Origin: Isoetes taiwanensis
Lineage: Eukaryota > Streptophyta > Lycopodiopsida > Isoetales > Isoetaceae
Reading direction: 5' to 3'
Length of the DNA stretch: 64,000 nucleotides
Assembly (NCBI GenBank): GCA_021234155.1
Contig: JAJEKV010000764.1
Location: 30,041-94,040, forward strand
The notes under the pieces were generated by a model that saw nothing but the letters and a program-made list of their open reading frames with translations, was not told the origin of the DNA and made no database searches. The translations under genes and the position numbers were made by a program. Of this stretch, positions 44,121 to 56,782 are shown in pieces. Numbering within the stretch: position 1 is the first letter of the stretch; every line of letters begins with the position of its first letter.

Positions 44121-45788
44121 CACATTCATTTTCGGCGGAGTGCGATCCGCAGCGGTATGGAAGCTCAAATGATGTGTGGATAAGGATCAAGCGACTTCGG
44201 GAATATGCTCCGGTCTTCAATGCATAAAAAAGGAGGTCTAAAAAATAAGAACTTAGACCTCGACATATTTGCGCCTTGCGGGGCTCAAAAAGTGTCGACA
44301 CATGGGCGGATGGCGGTTTATATCCATTGGATCCGTTGGTGGCAAAACCGTCATTTGGGGCGTTTCAAGTTTAGTCTGATTTTGTGGTGGCGGTAACTCG
44401 GCCTCTTGGGATATTGTGAGAGATTGAGAGGATGAAGGCATTGAATCGAATCTGGTTCCTTGAGATGGCTGCTTCCGATTGTCACAAAAGAATTATAACT
44501 TAAACCGGCAGCTCTTTTTTCTCTCGCTTCATTACTCCACTATGATGAAGGAAAGGAATGGCGGCTTGGGGAAACTTCTTTGAGATCTGAAGTGGACAAG
44601 TCAAATTGGTGATAGGGCGGCTGCAGAAAAGATCAAGAGCTTCGAAAGAGCAAACTTTGGGCTTCAATGTAGGTTAAAGAATTTGAAGAAAACACCCCTT
44701 GGCTTGCGAGAAAGGAAGAAGCATTATCGGCCAGATAGAGGCGAAGTTTGGATCAGGTGCATTAGGCCTTGGGGTCCGCGGCCACAAGGTCCGTTTACAA
44801 CTAGCAAAAGGCGGTTAAGATGCGGGGAAACTAGAAGCAATCTTGGTTGCGTGGTGAAGAACCTAGTGATGAGCGAGGGAGATAGTGGACATGATTTGTC
44901 AGCCCTACAACTCTCCTCTCAAGAAGATGGTATTGGAAATGGTACTAGGGGAGATCTACAAGAAGTTAGAAGCGGCGGATGTCTGGTGTTTGTGATGATG
45001 TAGGCATCGGTAAGCTTGGTTACCGTTCTCTATTCAAGCCATTCCACGGCGTTGAAAAGAATGGGCACAAAAAAGTATTAAGCTCCCGTCCACAAATTGT
45101 CGAGAATACAAGGGTTACTAGGACAAAGATGGTGTATGCCATATTAGGAGAGATGCACCCGTTGAATGTCTTTGGTCTGCCATAGCCATAAAAGATAAGA
45201 ATGGCAAGGATTGTTGTGATATAGTTGGAATGAATGAGCACTTAATAATCTTTGGGTTGACACAGTTTACTCTCTTACAATTCCTTGTCAAATATTATGA
45301 CTTAACGATTTGAGAGAAACTAATGGTGAGATTGAAGTTTGCATAAAATTGGATGAAATGGAACCGACCAAGTTTGAGAAGTATGAGAGGGTATCCGTTG
45401 TCATCATGAATAGAACATTGAGAATGCAATTGCACATGCTAAATCAAAAGCAACAAGAATAACAAAAAAGATGTAGAGGTGACCGGACGAGGAGAAAAAA
45501 GCGTCTTGAGAAAAATGGTTCTCATGTCAATGAAGATGACACCTGGTGGTTAGGTCTCTTTAAAGTTGAGAAAAGAAACCCCACGAGGTATTGAAATGGG
45601 TGTTCAATCAAAGCCGACATCCCGAATCTAATATCTAGATTAGAGGGAGGGAAAAATTACAAGTAGATCACTATGGATCTTACAAAGTAATTTTTCACTT
45701 GGCGTCGATTTAAAAGCGAGAAAGCAATGTACAACATAAGTGGAGGAGGACAAGGAACATGCAAAAGTTTATGCATCTTTGCAATCAT
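44121..45788 (+). other. Unassigned coding-like stretches
   Basis: Plus-strand frames at 44683-45003 and 44979-45185 (YRSLFKPFHGVEKNG, MVYAILGEMHPLNVFGLP) and near 45300-45430 (DEMEPTKFEKYERVS) look like pieces of one frame-shifted coding region. I do not recognise the family. It ends just before the Ty3 element. Confidence 0.25.
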
Positions 45789-46355
45789 TGTTTGGGAGTG
45801 CGGGTTGGGGAACTCTGGAAGGCAGCCCTGTGAGGGACCGATGGATCTAACAGGGAGAGTCAGGGGACTATATCCGCCGATTTTCTTTGAAAAAGAAAAA
45901 AGAAGAAACAGAACAAAAGAGAGAAAGATGATAAGCTTCCTTGATATCAATGATGAAAAGTACATGAGCTCATAATAGAGAGAAAAGCGAAAGGAGACAA
46001 GACTCAAACTCATCTAAAACTTATGAGCTAACTCTACTCATATATATAGTACAATGGCCTTGGGCCCAATATAGACACCTCGGTGATCTCGGTGCCGACT
46101 CACGGAAGGAGGCGATTCTGAGGAATGTTGGCGGTGCCTCTTGAAGTGCCTAGAATCACTGGCCGCGTGCCTTGTGGCGGTGGCGAACCGTCACTTGTCT
46201 GGCGCCTCTTGTTGACCCGCCAAAGGCTTTGCTGCGTGGCACAGTAGTCTTGTGGAGGCTTGGATGTCGACCCGTGGTTGGCCCGAGGATCTTTGAGCTT
46301 GACACAGTGCGGCGTATGCATGAATAGTCACGTACCGGGGAGGCCTGGGACAACA
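45789..46355 (-). repeat. 3' LTR of the Ty3/gypsy element
   Basis: 567 bp, TG...CA. On the minus strand it begins TGTTGTCCCAGG. It aligns with the 5' LTR over its length; long identical blocks include TGATAAGCTTCCTTGATATC and ACTCTACTCATATATATAGT. Differences cluster in CTG/CAG contexts. Confidence 0.88.
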
Positions 46356-49300
46356 CTCCCACCAAAAGCGACACTCGAGTGAGTGAAGAAAGGAGGAAAG
46401 CGTTTGAGTTCCGGGGAAGCCATCGATCTGAAAGTGATCCTCCGCGGGGGTGAGGGCGGGCCCAATATGGTCTTGGTGATGAGATCTTGGCGTGATTGAA
46501 GAGCTTGAGGTGTGTCTTGGCCAAAGGCGGGATCGGCATCAATAAGAAAAGCGAGGCGTACCATGTCTTCAAAGTGCGGCGTGGGCGTCGAAGAAATGTC
46601 TTGACACTCCATGAGGAGACATGTCGAAGGCCAAAACAGCGGGCTGGCATTTGGATTGCGGTGAAAAATGGGGATTTTACTGCCGATTTAAGGAGCTTAG
46701 CAAAAATGCATTTGAGGGCAGCGCAAAATCACGAAGAAGATGGGCCGAAGGATCAGGTGAGGTGGGCGTTACGCAGAAGGTGTTGAAACCATGAAAGCGC
46801 ATCAGCGGGTTGTTTGCCAACCAGCTCATTAGCAATGTAGATCAATTGGTGGTGTTGTCGGTAGCACCTTCTTCCCAATGTGATCGGCCGAACAAAGCGT
46901 GGATCCCAGGAGATCCGTCGAGATCTGAGGTGGTGTCCGGCCCACGCATGACCATCCATGACCTTGGTCCAAAAAAAGGAAGGCATGTCGAGAAGTCGGG
47001 AACTGGGGCGTGGAGAATACACCCGAGGGGAAGCATAGGGAGAAGGAACCATGCGGTGGTGGGTTCTTGGCGATCTCCTGAGTGGCCCGACAAGATGCGG
47101 ATCAAGTGCGACACCCGGCGATCCCAAAGAAAGAAGGCGAGAGTTGGCGGGAGGGCTATCCCATCCGGTGGGGACCGTCTTGCTATCAAAAGAGCACATG
47201 TGATTGTAACCCGGCGAGTCTTTGCATATAGACTTGTGCATAGGGAAGATCTTCGGGATGTCTAGATACTTCTAATTTGTTGCGGCGCTTCCGCTTGCGA
47301 GAGAGATAAATGATTGGCAAGCTTCGGGCATGTACTCGATGAAAAGTTTTGAATGCGGCAGGATCGCCAAGATATGGATTGTTATCTGAAGCACCCATTG
47401 CTTGATGGGGTCACCACAGAAAAATTTGGCGTGGCCCATTGCCAAAAGTTTTCTGTGTATCACCCGGATAGAAATCATGAAAGATATAAGCCATGGGCTG
47501 AACCAGCGGAAAGTGAGAAAGTGCGGATCGGCCACGGTGTATGAGATCAAAGACAACAAAGGGCACAACACAACCCTTTGTCTTCAATGGAAGTTACGGC
47601 CAAATCAGAAAAATCAGCAGCCTTTCGATTGGGATATCCACGGGGGCCATCCATTGCGTGCCACTTTGAAAGGAAGAGGTGGCGTCGAGCAACCACATAA
47701 TCATGATAGCGGGGAGGGCTGGGAAGTCCAGCGGCATTGCGTGAAGAATTGAAGTGCAGGCGTCAAGTTTGGTTTGAGCCTCATCGGTGACCCGAATAAC
47801 TTCTTTGCATTTGTTGTTGAGATCCGCGGATCTGATTTTCCTTTTCAAGTAGGGCGTGGCCCGGTCCGCGGACCCGTTCGAGAAGGATTGACACGGGAGG
47901 AAGATTTCCCGGTGTATTGAGGCGAAGCCGCGGCAATCTCAGCGTCATCGGTATTTTACGTTTACGCACCTCGTAAAGTTGATCTTGAAGAGGTGATCGA
48001 GAGGAATGCGTGTAGAAAGCTGAGCCGTCAAGGAGGCAACTTGGCGTCTCGGGCTGAAAGATTTTGAACGAGTGCTGAAGTTTTCACCACGGTTCGAGTA
48101 CAAGGCATTGAGTTTAGCAATATCTTCATCCTTGGTATTTTCGGGGAGCGACTTTGGACTTGTTATGCTCAATAGAGTCACGAATTTGGCCCGGGGGCTG
48201 AGCTTCTTGATCTTGAGTTGGCTGACTTGAGCTTGTGTACTCTTGAGATCGCATGAGCACTGTAAAGAAGCTTCATGCTTGTCTTGAAGTTTGGCCTCAA
48301 AGTTACAACAGGCGATTGCGTTCTTGAAGAAGGTCTTGGTGTACCGCATCGAGAGGCCTCGAGTGCGGATTGAACCCGCTCATAAGGCGTCTTGGGATTC
48401 TGTAACTTAAGTGCGGCGGCTTGAGCATCCTGGCGTCTTGATACAACAAGTGCCGAGGGGTGTTGTGGTGGTGGAAAGCTGGCTGTTGCACGGTGTGGGA
48501 GGTTTGTGAAAAATGGTGTGAAGTGGATGGTGTAGCGGAGGAAAGAAGCGGTGACATGAGTGTGGCCTGTGGTCATGACCGAGGGGAAGATGGGCGTGAT
48601 GTGCCAACTTGGTGGTGATTTATTTGGAAGGGGGGCTGAGTGGAGTATATGAAATTTGGTGGTGTGGGAGGAAGTAATGGCGGATGAGGGCTTGAAAGTG
48701 CCCTCCGCAGAAACCGAGAAATGGAAGTGGTACCGAAGGCGGTCCATTTCTTGGAAAACGATAGAACATCATTTGGGGCCAATCTATGTGGTGCTTGGGT
48801 GTGTAGCGATAGGACCAGGTTATAGAAAAGGCTTATTGATATGGGTGTTCTTGATAGAATACCAGGAATTTGCGCCACAAAAAATTTCACAAAAGGTCTC
48901 ATGAGGCTTGTCGATATTGGTCGGGCGATGGACATTGGCGTGATAGCGAGGTGCGCCAAACTACGTGACATCAATATCGTATAGCGGAGACCATGATACA
49001 CAAAGGAGTGTGCAAGGGAATATGAAATACCTCGAAATCAAGTGTTGAGTCAATGAAATAGTGGTGCCATCGACCCGATGGTGTACCCTTAGCGGTACAT
49101 TAACAATATTGGCGATGAAGCTACTTTGCTGTAGGCGGGATTGGGGGCGGAAGTTCCATTTGAGAAAATTCGTAAAAGCTGGTGTCGTTCGGCGACTTCT
49201 TTATTGGGGCCAACAAAGGGCTTCCGCGGAAAGTGGGCGTCAAAGAAGGATCTGAGATGCAAAAAGGGCGGATCCTTGGGGCGGTAGCAGAAGTGTAGAA

Positions 49301-50329
49301 AAATCTTGGGGCAGCCATGAGAATGATTCTGAAGCGAAAAGATGCAAAAGCGGAAGGCGAAAAGTCGGGGCCGAGGAGGATGAAAGGATGAAAGGAAAAA
49401 GGTTTGTTTTAGAGGCGCTGGCGCTGGGAAGCGAAGAGGTATGAAGAAGTTGAAAGCAGGGAACCGTTGATGATGCCGGTGTCAAAAGATGCGAAGAAAG
49501 GGATTGAGAGGCAAAAATTTGGCTAAGTCCCAAAAAGCGTAAGGGAGAAGCAATGAGCGGTGAGGATGAGGCGTGAAGAAAGATCCGGATGTGACGGATG
49601 GCAAAGGACATCCATTAATGTTCGGCAGGCGTGGAAAGAAGGAATGGCATTCAATGCGGCAACTTCGAAGTGGGATATCATTAAAAAGGAATGTGTCGGA
49701 AGGTACCATGGCTAGATATGCGGCGGGAGAACAGATTCTCATATTTTAAAGCGACCTTGCATTGCAAACCGTTGGCGATTTGTGTGATTGGTCCGCGTCG
49801 ACAAGGAGTTCCTCAGTTGGCTATATAAGGCGAACCGAGTGAAAGCGAAGGCATCGATGGCGCTTCGGTATGGCGGCTGCTGGCGAGCGAAGATTGCACC
49901 ATCCCGGCTGTCGCTGTCGAGGTGGATCACTTGTAAGATGAATTATGCGGATCTCTGGGCTGCCACAACCGTGGCATTCGCATGGGCGGCTGGTGTCTGC
50001 GGGATGGCTGAACATCCGGCCGAAATAGCGGGATGGAGGTGGTTCTGCACCTTATTTGGGATCGGGGGCGAGAACCTCTACCATCTCCTCGCATCACCTC
50101 GCTCCGAACCGGGGTAGAGGGTTTTCCTCTTAGGACTTAGTAGATAGGGCTCGAGCCCGTTTTTTTGTATATAGGCGGTGCCCATAGCGGAAATAGGCTG
50201 GGGCTTGCCCACATTTTTGTAAAAATCTCCACTATAATATAATCTACCGCCTTTCTAGTCACTTTACGTGGTGTTTGATTCTTGAGCTGTCTACGTGTTG
50301 GGATGTTCACTTTACGTGTGATGAAATGC
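46356..50329 (-). other. 4-kb region between integrase and 3' LTR
   Basis: Minus frames are open over long stretches (46753-47241, 47945-48349, 48178-48747, 48573-49001, 49240-49611). One part looks coiled-coil (EAKLQDKHEASLQCSCDLKS near 48270). Another, near 47000, reads FFWTKVMDGHAWAG. This suggests an extra ORF downstream of pol, as some plant Ty3 lineages have, but no family was identified. Confidence 0.4.
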
Positions 50330-51400
50330 TTTGAGGCGAAAACCATTAACTAATGTAGGTAATGGAGTGCCATCTAATTCAGCGAGTTGGAAAACACTTG
50401 GTCTAACCACTTGAACAATTTGATAAGGGCCAAGCCAGCGAAACTTGAGTTTACAGGAAAATTTTTGTACACGGAATCATAAAGAAGAACCAAATCTCCT
50501 TGTTTGAATGTTTTTGTCTTCAAGCGTTTGTCATGTAAAGATTTTTGCAATTTGTTGTCCATGAAGAACACGAATATAAGCATCCCTTGAAGTTCATCCA
50601 AGCTGTTCTAATTGATAGACCCGTTCTTTGAGAAGCATTTGGTGGATTTATGGCGTGCTTGAGTTGAAACAGTGTTGGAAGAATGTATTCAAAAGGGCAT
50701 GAGAGCTTCACGACCATAAACCAATTTAAAAGGAGTGTGACCCGTAGCAATCTTGAAACAAGTATTGTAGGCCCAAAAAAACGATAGGAAGTTTTGTGCG
50801 CCAATCGTGCGGGGAAGCGTCACAAATTTTCTTGAGAATGGTGACGAGTTTTGTTGGTGCTACGCCAACCCATTGCCTTGAGGATAGTAAGGTGTGCTCT
50901 TGTGATGATGTATCGGGGAGATAATCCGTCGGCTCTTTGATAGTATGATTGATGAAATGAACACCACGGTCAGCGACCCGGCTCAGGTGGGGCGGCCGAA
51001 TCAGCGTGATGATTTGTTGATAGAGGACTCGGCGTGCTTGCGGCGGTGTTGTGCGGAAGTGCACAAGCTTCCGCCCATTTGGTGGCGTGGTCGGTGAGAA
51101 CGAGATGAATATCGAGACGCGGTGTGTGTGCAGCTGTGGGAGGGTCTATAGGTCCCACAAAGTCCATTCCCCATTTCTTTGAAGGAAGTGGCGTGGCGGC
51201 CGGCGTCAAGGGAAGCGTCCGCGGGCGTGGGGCGTCCACCAGCCGGCAAAGCGTCTGCGTCTTGGCGTGGGCGTGAGCATCTTTGAAGCGTGGGCCAATA
51301 ATACCCGGCAAGAAGAATTTTTTGCGTGCGTGGTGTCACCATGAAAATGACCACCAGCAGAGCCCTTGATGAGCTTCTCGAACAATGTGCGGAACTTCAT
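50330..51400 (-). pseudogene. Integrase region
   Basis: H2C2-type zinc-binding start (GGHFHGDTTHAK, then LLAGYYWPTLQRC; 51360-51290), catalytic core with WGMDFVGPIDPPT and LVLTDHATKWAEA (51170-51060), then KLVTILKKICDASPHDWRTK (50870-50800). The C-terminal part near 50520-50340 has KTKTFKQGDLVLLYDS, the usual integrase tail. No chromodomain was recognised. Multiple frame changes. Confidence 0.78.
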
Positions 51401-51575
51401 GAGGTAGAAACGGCGTCGAAGGATGGTGTCCTTACCCTTTTGTAGAGATGTCCGGCAACCATGGTGTAGTCCGCGGACCTCTCGGAGAAATTGATGGCGG
51501 CAGGATTGTCGCTTGGCGGGAAAGGCGTCTCATCTTACGGTGGAAGAGCACACGTGAGGAGAATGCTGCTGAAAA

Positions 51576-52680
51576 TCATGGAACCAATGTGGTGTTGCCG
51601 TGACTAAAAAGTTGAGCATCAGGAAAGGCATCACGAGACCCCTGTTGCGGGATCATCGGTGTGGATGCGTGAAAGATAATCGGAACAACATGAGATTTGC
51701 ACGCCTTATGAGCGATTTCAAAAGGAGCAAATTCTTGGAAAGAAGGACCCAGCGAGCAATGCGGCCCGTGTGGCGTGGATTTGTTGATCAAATAGAGAAG
51801 TGCTTGGTGGTCCACAAAGAACTTGATTTTGCTGCCCAAAAGGTAATGGTGAGCGTTGGACCGCGAAAAAATGAGACCCAAAGCTTCGCGCTCAGGTGGC
51901 GAGAATAGTTGCGCTTCAGCGAAATTGAGTTTTAATTTGGCGTAGCGATTTGGTTTATCGATTGTGCGCATCATATTCTTGAGAAAAACGGCTCAATAGC
52001 AAGCCGAGACATCGACATGAGCGTGAAAGGGCTTGTCCCATTGAGGAGGAACAAGAACGGTGCACGAGTAAGCAAAAGCTTCAATTTGTTGGAAGCGACT
52101 TCGCTGGGAATTCAAGCCCGGTGGATTAGATCACCCGTGAGTTTATGAATGGGATCTGCAATGGCTGCCGATCAGGTATGAAGGTGGAGTAATAATTGAC
52201 CTTTCAGGAAAAAGCGTGTCTCTTTGATATTGGGCTGGTGCTTGAGCTTTGAGCACACAAGCCCGATTTTGGCGAGGATCGGTGGTGATTCTGCTGGCGA
52301 CAACATGGCCCTATGAGAACACGAAGTGGCCTTAAAAGGTGCATTTCGAGATTGAGACTAATGCGGACTCATCACATTTACGGAAGGCGAGTTCAATTTA
52401 TCAAATGGTCGACCATGGGCGTAGGCCGAGAGAAGTCATCTTGAAAAATTTGCAAGAAGGGATTTTCCTTCATGAAATCATGAAAAGCGAGAGCATGATG
52501 CGTTGAAATGTTGAAGGAGAGTTGGATAATCAAAAGGAACCACCTTGTAGGCAAAAGTGCCGCGGGGTGGTGAAAGTGGTCTTGAGTTGATCAGATTCTT
52601 TGATGGAGATCTGATTGTAGCGGAAGAAACCATCCATAAAGGGTACATCTCATGTCCGGCCACTTCTTCGGGGCAGTGCG
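51576..52680 (-). pseudogene. Reverse transcriptase and RNase H region
   Basis: RT landmarks on the minus strand: MDGFFRYNQIS near 52630 (family FxDGFxGYNQI), PPRGTFAYKVVPF near 52560, and FQDDFS near 52440 as the catalytic YxDD-type box. The RNase H and tether region follows with DHQALLYLINKSTPHGPHC and KSHVVPIIF (51830-51690). Within this, GRIARW-like residues expected after INK are garbled exactly where CAG/CTG triplets would lie. Confidence 0.78.
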
Positions 52681-53725
52681 TGAAGGGAAGTGGAAAATGA
52701 TCGCGCTTCCGTGGCTGATTGAGTTTCAGATAGTCTACGGGCGGATCTTACCATTGTGCTTAAGGGCAATGGCGATAGGGCTCACCCATTGAGAATGTTT
52801 GACCTCATAGATCAAACTGCGGCAAGGAGTTTGTCAATTTCGCCTTGGCGATCCGCGGTAATTAGGGTTGAGCACATGCTTGTCGTTGCTACTTGGTCGT
52901 GCATCGATTTGGTAGGAATGGTGAGTTCCCCAAGCTTTTGTTGATTCCCCGAAGATCTTTGTAACTCGGCGAAAATGTGTTTGAATTTTTTGAGCGGCGT
53001 GGCGGACCTGATACGATAAGGAGGCTGGGAAGGTTTGCGGCAATCTTGGGGACGGGTTGATTGTTGCCAACATCCACAATCTCGACTTGAGAGTGCGAAT
53101 ATGGGGTATGACTTCGATTATCTGGACAATGTGTGCGGGGAGGTTGGAGCATAACAGGATCGCGTGGCACTGCGTGGTGAAAAAAGAGGTTGCTTTCGGT
53201 GTCATCTAGCGGTGGTTGCTTCATGGCGTGTACATCAGCGGGGAGTTCTTTGGAAGTGTCGGCATCGAAAAGTGATCAGCGTTGGATTCGATTGCAAGGA
53301 GCGGTAGGGGTCAAGCAAAGGCAGCCCGGCTGGTCACGATCAAAGTCATTTCTCCCCAAGGATCGGCATATTGGGGGGTGGGATGGCCATGAAGGCGGGG
53401 GTAGCCTGAACTTGATAAATATTACGGCGTCTTGAGAATCGATTAATGCGAAGAGGGTTCCGCATTGTCAGCGGAAATGATCACTTTGTTTGCAAGTCCA
53501 TGGTGGCATTGAGATGACCATCTGTGATGACTAAGCGGTCCGTGGCCCGATAATGGATACTCTTTGCTGGCGGAGAAAGGGTCTTCCACCGGCATTTCAT
53601 AGTCACACGGATCTTCGCCCGACTTTCCAAACTCAAATTCCATGGGAAGCGGAGATCACCAATGTTGATGTGAAGAATAGGTGTGGCCTTGAGGTCTTGT
53701 GATATGGCCATTAGCCAATTTGATG

Positions 53726-53953
53726 TCATATGGGGACGCGAAAAAGAGTTGTGTGATGCCCATTTGTTTTGCGGAGTTTATCAGGTGATGAGATTATTTG
53801 CACTACCTCCATCGATTTGAACATGGTTGACTTGCTGATTTCCACCGTTGCATGGGCCAGGTGGGTGTAGAGGTAGCCACGGCCCCAACTAAAAGCAGTT
53901 GGGAGTGGTAGCTTGGTCCTTGAGGCGGGGCCGAGTTTTAAAATGGTAGCCAA
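53726..53953 (-). pseudogene. Retropepsin-like protease region
   Basis: In a minus frame near 53825-53785 the sequence VNHVQIDGGSANNLI carries the D-G-G active-site pattern of retropepsin-like proteases followed by a hydrophobic tail. The surrounding open frame (53953-53726) is partly in another phase. Position between gag and RT supports the call. Confidence 0.55.
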
Positions 53954-54339
53954 GCTTAAAGGAATTTTGATCTTGGCAAGCTCCTCTTGGAGTTCAAGAG
54001 GTACATGAGAAAAAGGATCTCTTTGGTTCCAGTGCGGGAGTGCGTGGCGGGGGAAGCGGCAACTTCTTTGAGTAAGTCAACCTCGGCTGCAATATTGGGA
54101 TATGTCGAGGCGTGGAGGTTGAGATGTTGAAGGTGTTTCTTGTCTTTGTTGAGCTCTAGTGGTGGCATGAACATTTGCCAATGTGCGACCTTGGCGGCTT
54201 GCATGAGATTCAAAATGCTTTGGCGAACTTTGGGCATGACATTTGGCATGAGCTTTTTCAAGTCAGTGCAAAGTGAACCTTTTCGTCCTCATGAGGAAGG
54301 GTGTCAGCTGCAAAGGCGGGGTTGCGTGTCCTTCGAATA

Positions 54340-55470
54340 ATAGTCAAGGGCGTGATGCCTTGATGCGGCGTGAAACTAGACCAACCCAATTTGGCGGTAT
54401 GCGGAGGATTAAGTGCACGAAAAATTTCCTCTTGGGCTTGTTGATCCGGTGAGGTTGATTTCTTTGGAGCTGGTTGATAAGCGTGATTCTTTTGGCTCTT
54501 GGGGGCTTCTTAAGAAGCTGGTGTGGGCCTTGTTTGCCATTAGCTAGCGAGTTGGTGGCCGTGGAAGCGGACCGATAATAGTCGATTGGTACCCGGGAAA
54601 GCATGTACGAAACTGTGGAAGTTGAGGACCGTGGTGGTGGTATGACCCCATTCTTGGCGGTGATAAGCTTGAGCTTTAGAAGGATCAAAAAGGAGGGCGT
54701 TGGTTGGATCCCGTGGTTGGTCACATTCTTTGATGATAGAAGTTGCGTGGGCTTTTGAAGAGGTGGGCTGGCGATAGTGCGTTTGGGGCTGAGGTGTGGT
54801 TTGTACTTGATAAACCATTTTGTTGCGGAGCGGTGTGGGATGAGTCGCGAGTGCACTCTTAGGTGGCATGATTGCACATGTTGCATCGCTTGCAATGGCG
54901 GGCCATTGGTGGAGTTGCACTCATTGGCCAAATGGCCTTGATATTTGCAAATATGGCACCATTTGGCTGGTGGCGTGGATTAAGCGTGTTGAGGCTGAAA
55001 CGGCCGTTTTGTGGAACCATGGTGGAATGAGCGGGAGCTCTTGAAGAGCCGCGCCGGGGGAGAAACATTGGCGGAGTGATTGACAAGGTCGATAGCTTTG
55101 CTCAAAGTTTTTGGGCCTTGGTATTGATCATGAAGTCGAATAGCGGGGAGGAAGTCCTTGGAGAAACCAGACCAAAATGCGGCTGCGTGTAGGGTACTCC
55201 TTGAGCTTGCGGCGAGAATGTGAAGTCGATCCATAAAATCCAGGCGGGGACTTCAGGTGGGCTCTTGTTGAAGTTCATTGAGTTGCTTGAGATGAAGTTG
55301 ATCATCATCAAGTGGTCCCGTAATGAGAGAAAGCGATCGCATTCCGGACCGATCTTGTTTCCAATGGCTTTTGTTGGACATGAGCCATTGATGAGGAGAA
55401 ACTTTCCCTTGATGTGGTGGAAAAAGATGTGAAATTCAGTTGAGGTTCTTGGCGTGCCCATTTAGGACAG
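54340..55470 (-). pseudogene. Gag of the Ty3/gypsy element
   Basis: The capsid-like region reads MDRLHILAASSRSTLHAAAF and FLPAIRLHDQYQGPKTLSKA (55234-55080), typical helical gag sequence. A CCHC zinc knuckle follows near 54960-54920: CHICKYQGHLANEC, which fits C-x2-C-x4-H-x4-C. Downstream a basic, Ser/Pro-rich tail is frame-broken. It would package element RNA. Confidence 0.7.
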
Positions 55471-56201
55471 CTAGAGCCTCAAATTCTTCCATGTGGGCTG
55501 AGCACTTTGGTCTAGCGGTTTGCCTTTCGTGTTGCCAAAGGTGGGATAAGTCGGTTCGAGTGCGAAAGGTAGATGTGAAAGTCTTTGGGTTTGGGCGAGG
55601 AGCGAGGATAGTGAGGATATTGAGGTTGAGGTGGATTTGGCATTGTGCGGCGGACCACGATGAAGGGGTGGCTGCGGTTGGCGAAATGGCGGAACATTGG
55701 TTTTTAGATCTGTAAGGTTAATAAGCGAGGAAGAAGCGATGGGAAAGCGTAAAGGGAAAAGGATATTCGGGGAAGGCGGAAGCATAAAGGAGACATGTGG
55801 ATAGCCATACCCCGAGGAGATGATGGTTCGCGAAGGAAGAAGCGTATGGCTGAAGAATGATGGATGTAAGGCATGTTGGGGTATGAAATCGGGTTGAGAA
55901 GGTTGAGGCGGATAAGGCTCACGATAGTGATAAGGGCGAGGTTGTGAAACAATGTTTTGCAGCTTAGGCTGAAGGGAAGCTGGAGACGAGGCTGAGCCGC
56001 GAGGGGGTGGGTGCTTGTGGTTGAGCCCTAGGCCAGAAGATAATCCCTCTATATAGCGAGATCCGCCATGTCGCGAAACCGGTTCCGGCGTGATGGCTCA
56101 AAGCGAGATGCGTCTGAGAAAAGGGATTCTTGGGCGTGAAAGTCCTGAGACGGTATAATTGTGAGCGAAATGGGGAAAAATCAGACCGGCCAGCCAGCAA
56201 C

Positions 56202-56782
56202 AGTCACAGGAGTGCAGGTTCGGGGGCTCCGGGAAAACGACCCTCTGTGAGACCCGATGGATCGCAGAGGGAAGTCGAGGGACTATGTCCGCAGCGGGAT
56301 TTCTTTGAAAGAGAAGAAAAAGAAAGAAAGAACAAATGAGAGAAAGATGATAAGCTTCCTTGATATCAATGATGAAAATACATGAGCTCATGCAATAGAG
56401 AAAGCGAAAGGAGACAAGACTCAAAACTCATCTAAAACTTATGAGCTAACTCTACTCATATATATAGTACAATGGCCTTGGGCCCAATATAGACACTCGG
56501 CCCGATCTCGGTGCCGACTCACGGAAGGAGGCCGATTCTGAGGAATGTTGGCGGTGCCTCTTGAAGTGCCTAGAATCACTTGGCCCGTATTTGGCCTTGG
56601 CGGTGGCGGGCCGTCACTTGTGCGGTGGCGCCTCTTGTTGACACCAAAGGCTTTGGCTAGCGTGGCTGCTTAGTCTTACGTGGAGGCTTGGATGTCGACC
56701 GTGGTTGGCCGAGGATCTTTGAGCTTGACACAGTGCGGCGTATGCATGAATAGTCACTGTGCCGGAGGCCGCAGGACTAACA
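56202..56782 (-). repeat. 5' LTR of the Ty3/gypsy element
   Basis: About 581 bp. On the minus strand it begins TGTTAGTCCTGC. The inner border (56202) is placed by alignment with the 3' LTR and is uncertain by several bases. ATATATATAG at about 56458 may be the promoter TATA element. Confidence 0.85.

Larger units (their letters stand above)
45789..56782 (-). mobile_element. Ty3/gypsy LTR retrotransposon (11 kb)
   Basis: LTRs lie at 45789-46355 and about 56202-56782. The 5-bp target duplication ATCAT flanks both ends (45784-45788 and 56783-56787). Going from high to low coordinates the interior reads gag, protease, reverse transcriptase, RNase H and integrase, so RT precedes integrase as in Ty3/gypsy. 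A purine-rich TTTTGGTGGGAGTG (minus) precedes the 3' LTR at 46356-46370 and fits a polypurine tract. A primer-binding site was not identified with confidence. About 4 kb between integrase and the 3' LTR is not accounted for by pol. All frames are broken. Confidence 0.88.

Noticed and set aside
46753-47265. Overlapping 150-160 aa frames on both strands
   Set aside because: GC-rich region inside the Ty3 element with open frames on both strands; at most the minus one is a retroelement remnant.
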